The position numbers were made by a program, and so were the translations under genes. Shown in pieces: positions 53,785 through 64,000 of a DNA stretch of 64,000 nucleotides; positions within the stretch are counted from its first letter, which is position 1; each line of letters starts with the position of its first letter. Origin of the DNA: Oleispirillum naphthae (GTDB lineage: Bacteria; Pseudomonadota; Alphaproteobacteria; Rhodospirillales; Rhodospirillaceae); assembly GCA_027864655.1 (NCBI GenBank), contig JAQAZG010000001.1, positions 124,001 to 188,000 on the forward strand, written 5' to 3'. Under the pieces are notes generated by a model. The model had not been told where the DNA came from. It saw only the letters and a list, made by a program, of their open reading frames with translations, and did no database searches.

Positions 53785-55334
53785 CACGCGGACGGCTCCT
53801 CCTCCACATGGCGCGGGAACACCCCCACCGGCGGCGGCAGCGGCGTGCCGGGCACCAGAGAGGTGGCGAGCGCCGCGAAACCGCGCGCCGCGGCCGGAAC
53901 CGCCACCTGGTCGAGAATCGCCGCGGAGGCGTCGGGCATGAACGGCTGGGTCAGAATGGCGAGGCGGCGGATCGTCTCCGCCAACACGTAGAGCACGGTG
54001 GCCATGCGCATCGGGTCGGTCTTGCGCAGCGCCCAGGGGGCCTGGCGGTCGATGTAGGCGTTGGCGGCGCGGATCACCGCCCAGATGCGCTCCAGCGCGT
54101 CGTGGAAGGCCTGCTCGTCGAGCGCCGCGCGCACCCCGTCCAGCAGGTAGCCCGCCTGGTCCAGGAGCGCGTTGTCGTCGGCGGTGATGTCCTCCGGCTC
54201 CGGCACCGCGCCGCCGCAGTTCTTGGCGATCATCGACAGCACGCGCTGGCAGAGATTGCCGTAGTCGTTGGCGAGCTCGCTGTTCTTGCGCTGGATCATC
54301 GCGCGGCGGGAGAAATCGCCGTCGGAGCCGAACGGCACCTCGCGCAGCAGGAAGTAGCGCGTCTGGTCGAGGCCGTAGGTGTCGATCAACTCGTAGGGGT
54401 CGATGACGTTGCCGACCGACTTGGAGATCTTCTGCCCTTCGTTGGTCCACCAGCCGTGGGCGAACACCCGCTTCGGCGGTTCCAGGCCCGCGGCCATCAG
54501 GAAGGCGGGCCAATAGACGGTGTGGAAGCGCAGGATGTCCTTGCCCACCATGTGCAGGTCGGCGGGCCAGAAGGTCTTGTAGAGCGGCGCGTCCGTATCC
54601 GGGAAGCCGAGGGCGGTGATGTAGTTGGTGAGCGCGTCCAGCCACACGTACATGATGTGCGCGTCGTCGCCCGGCACCGGGATGCCCCAGGAGAAGCTGG
54701 TGCGCGAAATCGAGAGGTCCTGCAGCCCGCCCTTGACGAAGCTCAGCACCTCGTTGCGCCGCGCCGCGGGCATGATGAAGCCCGGGTTATCCTCATAGAA
54801 CTTCAGAAGCGGCTCCTGCCAGGCGGACAGGCGGAAGAAGTAGCTCGGCTCCTCCACCCATTCCACCGGCGCGCCGGTGGGCGCGAGCTTCTCGCCGTTC
54901 GGACCCTTGGTCAGTTCGGTCTCGGTGAAGAACGCCTCGTCGCGCACCGAATACCAGCCCTGGTAGCCGCCGAGGTAGATGTGCCCCCGCTCCTCCAGGC
55001 GCTTCCACAGCGCCTGCACCGCGGCGGCGTGGCGCGGCTCGGTGGTGCGGATGAAGTCGTCGTTGGTGAACTTCATGCGCGCCGCGAGGTCGCGGAAGTT
55101 CTGCGACACCCTGTCGGTGAACGCCTGGGGGTCGATGCCCGCCGCCTGGGCGGTCTTTTCCACCTTCTGGCCGTGCTCATCGGTGCCGGTGAGGAAGCGC
55201 ACGTCGTAGCCGTCGAGGCGCTTGAAGCGCGCCAGCGTGTCGCACGCCACCGTGGTGTAGGCATGCCCGATGTGCGGCTTGTCGTTCACGTAATAGATCG
55301 GCGTGGTGATGTAGAAGGTTGGTTTCTCGGACAT
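53784..55334 (-). CDS. metG: Methionyl-tRNA synthetase (short form)
   Basis: Class I synthetase of 516 aa. HIGH at residues 21-24 (KPHIGHAYT) and KISKS (in NEGQKISKSVGNVIDP). The zinc-knuckle cysteines of the long form are absent and there is no C-terminal tRNA-binding domain. Anticodon-binding helices occupy about 370-510. Belongs with tmk-holB-metG-tatD, a very common cluster. Confidence 0.95.
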   Translation of the reverse strand: MSEKPTFYITTPIYYVNDKPHIGHAYTTVACDTLARFKRLDGYDVRFLTGTDEHGQKVEKTAQAAGIDPQAFTDRVSQNFRDLAARMKFTNDDFIRTTEPRHAAAVQALWKRLEERGHIYLGGYQGWYSVRDEAFFTETELTKGPNGEKLAPTGAPVEWVEEPSYFFRLSAWQEPLLKFYEDNPGFIMPAARRNEVLSFVKGGLQDLSISRTSFSWGIPVPGDDAHIMYVWLDALTNYITALGFPDTDAPLYKTFWPADLHMVGKDILRFHTVYWPAFLMAAGLEPPKRVFAHGWWTNEGQKISKSVGNVIDPYELIDTYGLDQTRYFLLREVPFGSDGDFSRRAMIQRKNSELANDYGNLCQRVLSMIAKNCGGAVPEPEDITADDNALLDQAGYLLDGVRAALDEQAFHDALERIWAVIRAANAYIDRQAPWALRKTDPMRMATVLYVLAETIRRLAILTQPFMPDASAAILDQVAVPAAARGFAALATSLVPGTPLPPPVGVFPRHVEEEPSA

Positions 55335-55385
55335 TCAAACTCTCCAGGCGGCCGCGTACGGAGCAGCCGCGATCCCGGCCCCGCC

Positions 55386-56459
55386 TTACGGCAGCGTCGC
55401 GGCGGGGGAAACCAGGGCGTGGAAGGCCGCGAGCACGACGTGCCGGCGATCCAGGTTGACGGCTTCGGCGCGGCGGAACAGATCGCTGACCTTTTCCCAC
55501 ACCTCGACCCATTGTTCAAGGGGCACCGCCAGTGCCGCTCCCTCCGCCCCACCCATGGCCGGGGCTCCCGCGCCGCGCCGCAGGGTCGCGGCGACCCAGC
55601 CGGGAAGCAGCCGCGCGCACAGGCGGTAGCGCTCCTCGTCCGCCGCGACGCGCGCCGCGAAGGCGGACACGGCAGCCAGTTCCAGGCGCGGCCAGGCGCG
55701 CAACAGGGCCGCAATCTCCGCCGCCAGGGCGTCGCCGTCGCCGCGCGCCAGCATCAGCGCCTCGCCCAGGCTGCCGTCGGCCATGCGCGCCAGGCGGGCG
55801 CGGCGCTCCGCGCCCTCCTCCGGCAGCAGGCCCGCCAGGCCCTCGGTCATTTCCGCCTCGCCGAGCGGGGCGAGGGTCAGGCGGCGGCAGCGCGAGCGGA
55901 TGGTCGGCAGCAGGGAGCCGGGATTGTGCGCCACCAGCAGCAGCACGGAGCGCTTCGGCGGTTCCTCCAGGCTCTTCAAGAGCGCGTTGGCGGCGCTGCG
56001 GTTCATCTCGTCGGCGGCGTCCACGACGACGACGCGCCAGCCGCCTTCCGCCGGGGTCTTGGACAAAAAGGCGGCGACGGCGCGCACGTCGTCCACCACG
56101 ATCTCGGTGCGGCGCTTCGTCATCTTGTCGTCGGTCCAGCCGATCTCGACGGCAATCAGGTCGGGGTGCGCGCCGCTCTCGATGCGCGGCAGGGCCGGAT
56201 GCGCGAGGTCGAGATCGCGCGCCAGCGGCCGCGGCGCGGCGGGGCCGAACAGTCCCCCCGCCTCCACCGGCGGCGCGGTGAGGATCGCCTTGGCGAGCAG
56301 ATAGGCGAAGCTCGCCTTGCCGATGCCGCGCGGTCCGGAGATCATCCAGGCATGGGCGAAGCGGCCGGAGGCCCAGGCGTCCGCCACTTCGTTCCACGCC
56401 GCGTCGTGGCCGATGAGGCGGCGGACGAGGCGGGGCGGCGTGCCGGAGTCCTCGCTCAT
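55386..56459 (-). CDS. holB: DNA polymerase III delta-prime subunit
   Basis: Clamp-loader subunit of 357 aa. AAA+ fold with a Walker-A-like GPRGIGKASFAYLLAKA, VVVVDAADEMNRSAANALLKSLEEPP (partly quoted) with the SRC-like RSRCRRL. The P-loop is slightly altered and delta-prime often has little ATPase activity. The zinc-binding cysteines of E. coli HolB are not seen. The start overlaps tmk (ATGA). Confidence 0.92.
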   Translation of the reverse strand: MSEDSGTPPRLVRRLIGHDAAWNEVADAWASGRFAHAWMISGPRGIGKASFAYLLAKAILTAPPVEAGGLFGPAAPRPLARDLDLAHPALPRIESGAHPDLIAVEIGWTDDKMTKRRTEIVVDDVRAVAAFLSKTPAEGGWRVVVVDAADEMNRSAANALLKSLEEPPKRSVLLLVAHNPGSLLPTIRSRCRRLTLAPLGEAEMTEGLAGLLPEEGAERRARLARMADGSLGEALMLARGDGDALAAEIAALLRAWPRLELAAVSAFAARVAADEERYRLCARLLPGWVAATLRRGAGAPAMGGAEGAALAVPLEQWVEVWEKVSDLFRRAEAVNLDRRHVVLAAFHALVSPAATLP

Positions 56460-57103
56460 GGCGCGAGATCCGGCCAGCGCGCGGCAAGATGCGCGAGGAT
56501 CGCGGCGTGCACCGCTTCCACCGGGGCGGCGGCGTCGATGACGCGGCAACGCGCTGGCTCCCGCCGCGCGATGTCGAGGAAGCCCGCGCGCAGGCGCTCG
56601 TGGAAGGCGACGTCCATGCGTTCGAAGCGGTCCTCGCCGTTGGCGCCTCGGCTCCGCGTGCGGGCGAGCCCCTGCTCCACCGGCAAATCGAGGATGAAGG
56701 TGATGTCCGGGGAGAAGCCGTCGATGGCGATCTGCGCCAGGGTCTCCACCGCCTCCCGCCCGAGGCCGTGGGCATAGCCCTGGTAGGCCATGGTGGAATC
56801 GCCGAAGCGGTCGCACACCACCCAGGTCCCTTCCGCCAGAGCCGGGCGGATCAGGCGGTTGACATGGTCGCGCCGCGCCGCGAACAGCAGCAGCGCCTCG
56901 CTCATCGCGTCCCAGCGCCCGGTCGCGCCGCGCACCAGAAGGCCGCGGATCGCCTCCGCCCCCTCGGAGCCGCCGGGCTCGCGGGTGGCGAGCACGGTCT
57001 TTCCGACGCGGCGCAGCGCCGCGCAGAGAAGGCCGACCTGCGTCGATTTGCCGCCGCCCTCGCCGCCCTCGATGGTGAGAAAGCCCCCCCGCGCCACCGT
57101 CAT
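56456..57103 (-). CDS. tmk: Thymidylate kinase
   Basis: Kinase of 215 aa that phosphorylates dTMP. P-loop GGEGGGKST (near residue 12), the DR motif in CDRFGDSTMAYQG and a lid region with RTRSRGANGED. Lies one base after dacC and overlaps holB by four bases. Dimeric enzyme of normal length. Confidence 0.95.
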   Translation of the reverse strand: MTVARGGFLTIEGGEGGGKSTQVGLLCAALRRVGKTVLATREPGGSEGAEAIRGLLVRGATGRWDAMSEALLLFAARRDHVNRLIRPALAEGTWVVCDRFGDSTMAYQGYAHGLGREAVETLAQIAIDGFSPDITFILDLPVEQGLARTRSRGANGEDRFERMDVAFHERLRAGFLDIARREPARCRVIDAAAPVEAVHAAILAHLAARWPDLAP

Positions 57104-57104
57104 C

Positions 57105-58277
57105 CTATTTCGCGAACCCCCAGAACAGGTATTTCGCCGCCGCCGCGATGCGCCCGGCGAGGCCCAGGCGGTCCACCGATTCCGCAGCCACCAGCGGCCT
57201 CTCGATCGGCTCGATGCCCGGCGCGGAGATCTTCAGCATGCCGATCTTCGCCCCTGCCGCCACCGGCGCCGGAATCGGCTGGTCCAGCACCACGCTCACC
57301 TTCATCTCGCGGCGCGACGCGCGCGGCATGGTGACGGTGATCGCCTCCGGCGCCTGCATGGCGACGGTGGGTTTGTCGCCCAGCCACACGTCGGCGCTGT
57401 CCACGGTCTCGCCCTGCTTGAACAGGGTGACGTTGGTGAACTCGCTGAAGCCCCAGTTGAGCAGGCGCGCCGATTCCTCCGAGCGGTCCTTGTTGGAGTC
57501 GAGACCGTTGACCACCAGGATGAGGCGGCGTCCGCCCACCTTCGCCGAGGCGGTGAGCCCATAGCCCGAGGAGTCGGTGTGGCCGGTCTTGAGACCGTCC
57601 GCGCCGGGGAAGCGGTAGAGCAGAGGGTTGCGGTTGCCCTGCTTGATGTCGTTGTAGGTGAAGGTCTTTTCGCTGAACACTTCATAGTATTCGGGGAAGC
57701 GGCGGACGATCTCGCGGGAGAGGAAGGCGAGATCGTGCGCCGACATCAGCTGGTTCGGGTCGGGCCAGCCGGTGGCGTTGGCGAAATGGCTGTCCTTGAG
57801 GCCGAGTTCGCGGGCGCGCCGCGTCATGTGTTCGGCGAAGGCCGCCTCGGTCACGTCCAGGTTCTCCGCCACGACGATGCAGGCGTCGTTGCCCGACTGC
57901 ACCACGATGCCGCGCAACAGGTCCTCCACCCGCACCTGCGAATGGGGGTGCAGGAACATCGTCGAACTGCCGCTGGCGGCGCCGCCCTTGGACCAGGCGT
58001 TCTCGCTCACCGAGAACATCGAATCGAGCGAGACGCGGCCCTCCTCCAGCGCTTCGAGCAGCAGGAACACCGTCATCAGCTTGCTCATCGAGGCCGGCGG
58101 CATCGGCTTGTCGCCGGCCTTGTCGAGGAGGACGGCGCCGGTGTCGGCATCCATCAGGAAGGCGTGCGGCGCCTTGGTCGGCATCGCGGCGGCGGCCGAA
58201 GACGCGGCAGCCAGCAGCAAGGCTGCGCCGCCCGCGGCGGCGCGCAACCATTTCGACGAGGAGAGTAAAGAGGTCAT
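57105..58277 (-). CDS. dacC: D-alanyl-D-alanine carboxypeptidase (penicillin-binding protein, peptidase S11)
   Basis: Periplasmic low-molecular-weight PBP of 390 aa that trims pentapeptides. Signal peptide about 1-32 ending ASSAAAA. Active-site motifs are SMSK (SxxK), SGN and KTG (LKTGHT). A C-terminal PBP5-type beta domain precedes an amphipathic helix (GRIAAAAKYLFWGF) that anchors to the membrane. Start at 58277 is preferred to the GTG two codons earlier. Which dac gene it is (dacA, dacC or dacF) cannot be told. Confidence 0.93.
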   Translation of the reverse strand: MTSLLSSSKWLRAAAGGAALLLAAASSAAAAMPTKAPHAFLMDADTGAVLLDKAGDKPMPPASMSKLMTVFLLLEALEEGRVSLDSMFSVSENAWSKGGAASGSSTMFLHPHSQVRVEDLLRGIVVQSGNDACIVVAENLDVTEAAFAEHMTRRARELGLKDSHFANATGWPDPNQLMSAHDLAFLSREIVRRFPEYYEVFSEKTFTYNDIKQGNRNPLLYRFPGADGLKTGHTDSSGYGLTASAKVGGRRLILVVNGLDSNKDRSEESARLLNWGFSEFTNVTLFKQGETVDSADVWLGDKPTVAMQAPEAITVTMPRASRREMKVSVVLDQPIPAPVAAGAKIGMLKISAPGIEPIERPLVAAESVDRLGLAGRIAAAAKYLFWGFAK

Positions 58278-58338
58278 GTCCACAACAATCGTTCAGCAGG
58301 GGAAACGGCGCCGCCCATCGGCGCCGCGTGCGGAGGCA

Positions 58339-59301
58339 TCAGGGAAGAACCAGACGCGCATCCGGAAAGCCGTTGTCCCGCGCCCGGGTGAGCGCGGTTT
58401 CCGCGTCGCGCGCGTCGGCGAACGGGCCGAGGCGCACCCGGTGCAGCACCGCGCCGGACGAGGTGGAGACCGGAACGACCTCCACCTGGCCGAGCGCGGC
58501 CAGGCGGTCCTTGAGGCGCGCCGCATTGGCCGGGTCGCCGAAGGCGCCGACCTGAACATAGGATTGCGCCACGGCGGCGGTGACGGTCTGCGCCACCGGC
58601 TGCGCGACCATCGGCTGGGTCGCCACGGCGGGCGCCGCCCGCGCCACCGGCGCGGCGGAAACCGGCGGCAGCAGTTCGCTCCTCTGCACCGAACCGCCGC
58701 CTGCGGGCGCAAGCGAGGCCACCTGCACCGGCGCGGAGGCGAAATCGCTGTCGCCGCGCTGTAGCCGCTCCTTCAGGGCGATGCTCTCCTCGGCGAGAAT
58801 CTCCACGCGCACCCGCGCCGTGCCCTGGCCGATGAAGCCGAGCGCATCGGCGGCGCGCTTGGAGACGTCGAGAATGCGGTTGCGGGCGAAGGGCCCGCGG
58901 TCGTTGATCCGCAGGATCGCCGAGCGCCGGTTCTCCAGGTTGGTCACCCGCACCAGGGAGGGCATGGGCAGGGTGCGATGCGCCGCGGTGAGCGCGTGCA
59001 TGTCGTAACGTTCGCCGTTGGCGGTGCGCTTGCCGTGGAAGTCCGGCCCGTACCACGAGGCCACGCCTTCCTCGACATAGCGGTAGTCCTCCTTCGGCGT
59101 GTACCAGATGCCGTCGATCTGGTAGGGGTTGCCGACCTTGTAGCCGCCGCCGGAGGGTTCCTCCTCCATCGCGCCGCCGAAGGTCTTGGCGGTGTGGGCG
59201 ACGAGGGTGCTCTCGGCGCAGCCGGACAGCATCAGAGCCACGGCGCCGGTGATCAACAGTGCCGCGACGCCGGATGCAGGGATGTTGCGCGCTGTCGCCA
59301 T
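58339..59301 (-). CDS. rlpA: Septal-ring lytic transglycosylase RlpA (DPBB plus SPOR)
   Basis: Lipoprotein of 320 aa. Lipobox LSGC (about 25-28). Double-psi beta-barrel with ASWYGPDFHGKRTANGE, AAHRTLPMPSLVRVTN and INDRGPFARNRILDVS (His and Asp catalytic positions present). A Ala/Pro/Val-rich linker (about 170-235) joins a C-terminal SPOR domain (SYVQVGAFGDPANAARL) that binds denuded septal glycan. Acts at daughter-cell separation. Confidence 0.93.
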   Translation of the reverse strand: MATARNIPASGVAALLITGAVALMLSGCAESTLVAHTAKTFGGAMEEEPSGGGYKVGNPYQIDGIWYTPKEDYRYVEEGVASWYGPDFHGKRTANGERYDMHALTAAHRTLPMPSLVRVTNLENRRSAILRINDRGPFARNRILDVSKRAADALGFIGQGTARVRVEILAEESIALKERLQRGDSDFASAPVQVASLAPAGGGSVQRSELLPPVSAAPVARAAPAVATQPMVAQPVAQTVTAAVAQSYVQVGAFGDPANAARLKDRLAALGQVEVVPVSTSSGAVLHRVRLGPFADARDAETALTRARDNGFPDARLVLP

Positions 59302-59325
59302 GTCTCCTCCTCGCCTGTCCAGACC

Positions 59326-60453
59326 CTAACGCGTCGCCAGGGCATCCGCAAGCTGGCCCACCGCCAGGGCGTAGTAGTTGGATCGGTTCCACTTCAAGAT
59401 GGTGAAAAAGTTGTCGGACACCAGGAACGCCGGACCGCCGTCCGCCTCCGGCAGCATCAGCGCGGCGGTGGCGTCGCTCTGCGGCAGCGGCTTGCCGTTG
59501 CCGTCGCGCACCCCGAGCGCCGCCCAGGTCTTGAGGCTGCGCCGCTCCTGCCCGGCGAGCTTGCGGTCGAAGCGCTTGGGCAGGCTCACCGCCCGCCCCC
59601 AGCCCTGGCCGCCCTTCCAGCCGGAACGCTTCAGATAATTGGCGGCGGAAGCGAAGACGTCGGCCTTGCTGGCCCACAGGTCCTTGCGGCCGTCGCCGTC
59701 CTCGTCCACGGCGAAGCGCACGAAGCTCGACGGCATGAACTGGCACTGCCCCATCGCCCCGGCCCACGAGCCGACCATCCGCTCGGGCGTCACGTTTCCT
59801 TCGTCTATGATCTTAAGAGCGTTCATCAGCTCATTGCGAAAGAAAGAACTCCTCCGTCCGTCGTGCGCCAGGGTGGCGAGCGCCGGAATCACCGGAAAAC
59901 CGCCGGTGACGCGCCCGAAGTCCGTCTCCACGCCCCAAAAGGCGACGAGGAAACGCGGCTGCACGCCGTACTTTCCGGCGATCCGCTCCAGCAGGGCCTT
60001 GTTCTCCGCCAGCATGCGGCGGCCCTTGAGGACGCGCGACATCGGCACCACCCGCTCCATGTATTGGCGGTAGGTGAGCTTGAATTCCGGCTGGTTGCGG
60101 TCGAGTTCGATCACCCGCGGGATCGGACGCACCCCCCTGAACGCGGCGTCCAGGGTGCTTTCCTTGATCCCCTTGCCGCGCGCCTCGGCGCGCAAATCCT
60201 TCAGCCAGAGGGTGAAGTTCGGGTTGGGCGGCGGCTCCAGCGGAGCCAGGGTCTCCGCCGTCACCGGAACCGGCGGCGGCGGCGCGTGGATCGGCGCTTC
60301 GTCCTCGGCCCCGGGAGCGGCGGCTTCCGCCGCGGGCCGATCCTGCTGCGGCGCGGCACAGGCGGCAACCAGCAACGCCGCGGCCAGAACCGGCAGGCGC
60401 ACCCACCTTGCCGAATTGTCTCCGCCGCGTCCACGCAGCCACGCCAAACCCAT
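59326..60453 (-). CDS. mltB: Membrane-bound lytic murein transglycosylase B family lipoprotein
   Basis: Lipoprotein of 375 aa. Signal ends in VAAC-type lipobox (about residues 24-27), then a Pro/Ala-rich spacer, then the SltB/MltB domain with catalytic Glu in FWGVETDFG, GAMGQCQFMPSSF and DGDGRKDLW (calcium-binding-like loop). It cleaves peptidoglycan between MurNAc and GlcNAc. Start at 60453 with GTGGAG upstream is favoured over an open frame from 60576. Followed by rlpA after 24 bases. Confidence 0.92.
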   Translation of the reverse strand: MGLAWLRGRGGDNSARWVRLPVLAAALLVAACAAPQQDRPAAEAAAPGAEDEAPIHAPPPPVPVTAETLAPLEPPPNPNFTLWLKDLRAEARGKGIKESTLDAAFRGVRPIPRVIELDRNQPEFKLTYRQYMERVVPMSRVLKGRRMLAENKALLERIAGKYGVQPRFLVAFWGVETDFGRVTGGFPVIPALATLAHDGRRSSFFRNELMNALKIIDEGNVTPERMVGSWAGAMGQCQFMPSSFVRFAVDEDGDGRKDLWASKADVFASAANYLKRSGWKGGQGWGRAVSLPKRFDRKLAGQERRSLKTWAALGVRDGNGKPLPQSDATAALMLPEADGGPAFLVSDNFFTILKWNRSNYYALAVGQLADALATR

Positions 60454-60572
60454 CGCACACGCTCCACAAGGTTCGCCGCGGATGCGGGGACCCCCAACAT
60501 CTACGGCCTGTTTCGACTGGAATACCACAGAGGTTGTGCCATACCCGGCACCGCGGCGCAACGCCCCCTTGT

Positions 60573-61541
60573 TCACCGACCGCCCAGCAGCACCCGCGCC
60601 CGCGCCGCGAGGCCGGTCAGCGCCGGATTCTCGGCAACGATCAGGGAGAGCGGAATATCCGACATCCGCGGCGTGTTGCGGCCCTTGTCGGCGAAGGCGG
60701 CGACGATCGGCGCAAGGTCGCAGTCCGCGGCCATGCGGGGCACGATGCCGCCGCCGATGAACACCTCATCCGCGCCGAGAGTGAGCGCCAGGTCGCCCGC
60801 AATGCGCCCCAAACCGGCGAGGAACACCCCCACCGCCGCCGCGCAGGCCGGGCACTTGCCGCCGCGGGCCGCGGCGACGACGCGCGCCGGAGTGTCGATC
60901 TCCGCCGCCGCGCCGAGGATCGAGGCGCAGTCCACCAGCCCCTGGCCACTGACCACGCGCTCGGCGGAGACGCGGCCGAAGCGCGCCTTCAGCGCCCGGG
61001 CGATGCGCCACTCGATTTCCGTCTCCGGGGCATAGGTGGCGTGCCCGCCCTCGCCCCGCAGCGGCAGCCACGCGCCGCCCGGCGCAGCGATCAGGCCGGA
61101 AGCGCCGAGCCCGGTGCCCGGGCCGACCACCGCCAGGCACTTGCGCGGCACATGGCGGCCCGCCTGCAACACCCGCAGTTCGGCCTCCGCCAGATGCGGC
61201 AACGCCAGGGCGAGTGCGGAAAAATCGTTGAGCACCTCCACCACGTCCAGGCCATGGGCATGGGCGATGGCCGCTGCGTCGATGCGCCAGTCGCCGTTGG
61301 TGAGCTTGACCACGCCGCAATCCACCGGCCCGGCCACGGCGAGAACCACCCCCACCAGCCCCGCCGCACCGCCGAGATCGGCCAGCGCGCGGGCCAGAGC
61401 CTCCTCGAAGGTGGCGTATTGCCGCGTTCCCAGAAGCACCGGAGGCCCCGCCGCGCCGCTGGCGCGCGGCACCGCGGCGAAACGCGCGTTGGTGCCGCCG
61501 ATGTCGGCGATGAGAACCCAGGGCGCCGGACGATGAGGCAT
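60573..61541 (-). CDS. glk: Glucokinase
   Basis: Enzyme of 322 aa of the bacterial glucokinase family. ATP-binding IADIGGTNARFA (about 10-21), glucose-binding VLNDFSALA, GPGTGLGASG and GEGGHAT. Family length and single-domain arrangement agree with the E. coli Glk type rather than ROK kinases, whose cysteine-rich zinc motif is not seen. It phosphorylates cytosolic glucose. It lies 119 bases upstream of mltB; whether it shares that promoter is unclear. Confidence 0.94.
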   Translation of the reverse strand: MPHRPAPWVLIADIGGTNARFAAVPRASGAAGPPVLLGTRQYATFEEALARALADLGGAAGLVGVVLAVAGPVDCGVVKLTNGDWRIDAAAIAHAHGLDVVEVLNDFSALALALPHLAEAELRVLQAGRHVPRKCLAVVGPGTGLGASGLIAAPGGAWLPLRGEGGHATYAPETEIEWRIARALKARFGRVSAERVVSGQGLVDCASILGAAAEIDTPARVVAAARGGKCPACAAAVGVFLAGLGRIAGDLALTLGADEVFIGGGIVPRMAADCDLAPIVAAFADKGRNTPRMSDIPLSLIVAENPALTGLAARARVLLGGR

Positions 61542-61796
61542 GATGCCCTCCCCTTTCTCGCGATCTGACGGCTCATCCTAGGCTCCCGCCCCGGCCTTTG
61601 CCAAGGGCGCGGAAGATGGCGGTTTCAAGAAACCCGCAAGGGAAGACGGGCACGCGATCGCCCAGGTCCTGGCAAGCGGCGCGAAGCGCCCGGGGATGAA
61701 AATCCGGACCTGTACGGATTTTTACAAACCGGGGATGGGCGCATCGCCCAAACACCTTCCCAAAATCCCTGCGTTCGGGTATTCCGGTCAGTCTCT

Positions 61797-61884
61797 GGAA
61801 GGGTGGCAGAGTGGTCGATTGCACCGGTCTTGAAAACCGGAGATGGGCAACCATCCGTGGGTTCGAATCCCACCCCTTCCGCCA
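61797..61884 (+). tRNA. tRNA-Ser (UGA)
   Basis: An 88-base class II tRNA with encoded CCA. GGAAGGG pairs with CCCTTCC, and the discriminator base is G. The anticodon stem CCGGT/ACCGG holds loop CTTGAAA, giving anticodon TGA. The long variable arm GATGGGCAACCATC is typical of Ser. T loop GGGTTCGAATCCC. It reads UCA. It ends 6 bases before the convergent helicase gene. Confidence 0.95.
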
Positions 61885-61890
61885 TCCCCA

Positions 61891-64000
<2,110 letters not shown>

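Noticed and set aside
53808-56777. A 989-codon plus-strand frame across metG, holB and tmk
   Set aside because: It is antisense to three certain genes and has no domain of its own.
61699-61722. AAAATCCG/CGGATTTT inverted repeat as a terminator
   Set aside because: No upstream transcript in the right direction ends here (glk reads away on minus, tRNA-Ser starts later); kept only as an unexplained repeat.

Overview
The window is gene-dense, very GC-rich (mostly above 65 percent) chromosomal DNA of an alphaproteobacterium, most likely of the Rhodospirillales type. Lineage-typical gene orders support this: dusB(nifR3)-ntrB-ntrC-ntrY-ntrX-trkA-hfq-hflX, rpiB-glyA-nrdR-ribDE-ribBA-ribH-nusB-thiL, DUF177-rpmF-plsX-fabH-ihfA-merR, a MucR-type regulator, a magnesium-type HemB, an IspD-IspF fusion and a K+-independent H+-pyrophosphatase. 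I saw no prophage, transposase, CRISPR array or plasmid gene. All gene identities come from reading the translated sequence; no database search was possible.

Region 1 (1-10.7 kb) is a near-complete phosphonate (C-P lyase) locus of mixed orientation: the probable end of phnC, then phnD and phnE (transport) on plus; phnN on minus; a hexapeptide transferase on plus; a DUF1045 2H-phosphoesterase on minus; the tightly overlapping operon phnG-H-I-J-K-L-M on minus; and the divergent GntR repressor gene phnF. A perfect 12-bp palindrome in the phnG/phnF gap is the likely PhnF operator. There is no phnP in the cluster, but a PhnP-like metallo-beta-lactamase-fold protein is encoded at 52.2 kb. A repeat with inverted ends separates phnM from the DUF1045 gene.

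Region 2 (10.7-19.6 kb): bpt, motAB, an operon metY-like/hemB/ilvA, a divergent HIBYL-CoA-hydrolase-like gene with AT-rich palindromes in the shared control region, a small DUF6898-like gene, mucR and an AT-rich gap. Region 3 (19.6-29.5 kb): rpiB, glyA, nrdR, riboflavin synthesis, nusB, thiL, a FliL-like membrane protein and hppA. Region 4 (29.6-37 kb): bamE, a cytochrome bc1 assembly chaperone homologue, DUF177-rpmF-plsX-fabH, ihfA, a MerR regulator, tRNA-Pro, cutA and ispDF.

Region 5 (37-49 kb): the nitrogen control operon dusB-ntrBC-ntrYX followed by trkA, a HAD phosphatase, hfq, hflX and an inositol-monophosphatase-family gene. Region 6 (49-52.2 kb): dedA-mazG-lipoprotein and a nicotinamidase-like hydrolase behind an AT-rich leader. 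Region 7 (52.2-64 kb), read leftward: glk, then mltB-rlpA-dacC-tmk-holB-metG-tatD-MBL hydrolase as one long probable transcription unit (wall remodelling plus replication and translation factors). It is followed by tRNA-Ser and, running off the right edge, an EndoQ-UvrD helicase fusion.

The points most worth a second look are the repertoire for the late (cyclic phosphate) step of the phosphonate pathway, the EndoQ-UvrD fusion, the MITE-like repeat family, the palindromic control region at 17.2 kb, and several proteins whose key residues are degenerate (RibBA C-domain, NtrX, MucR).
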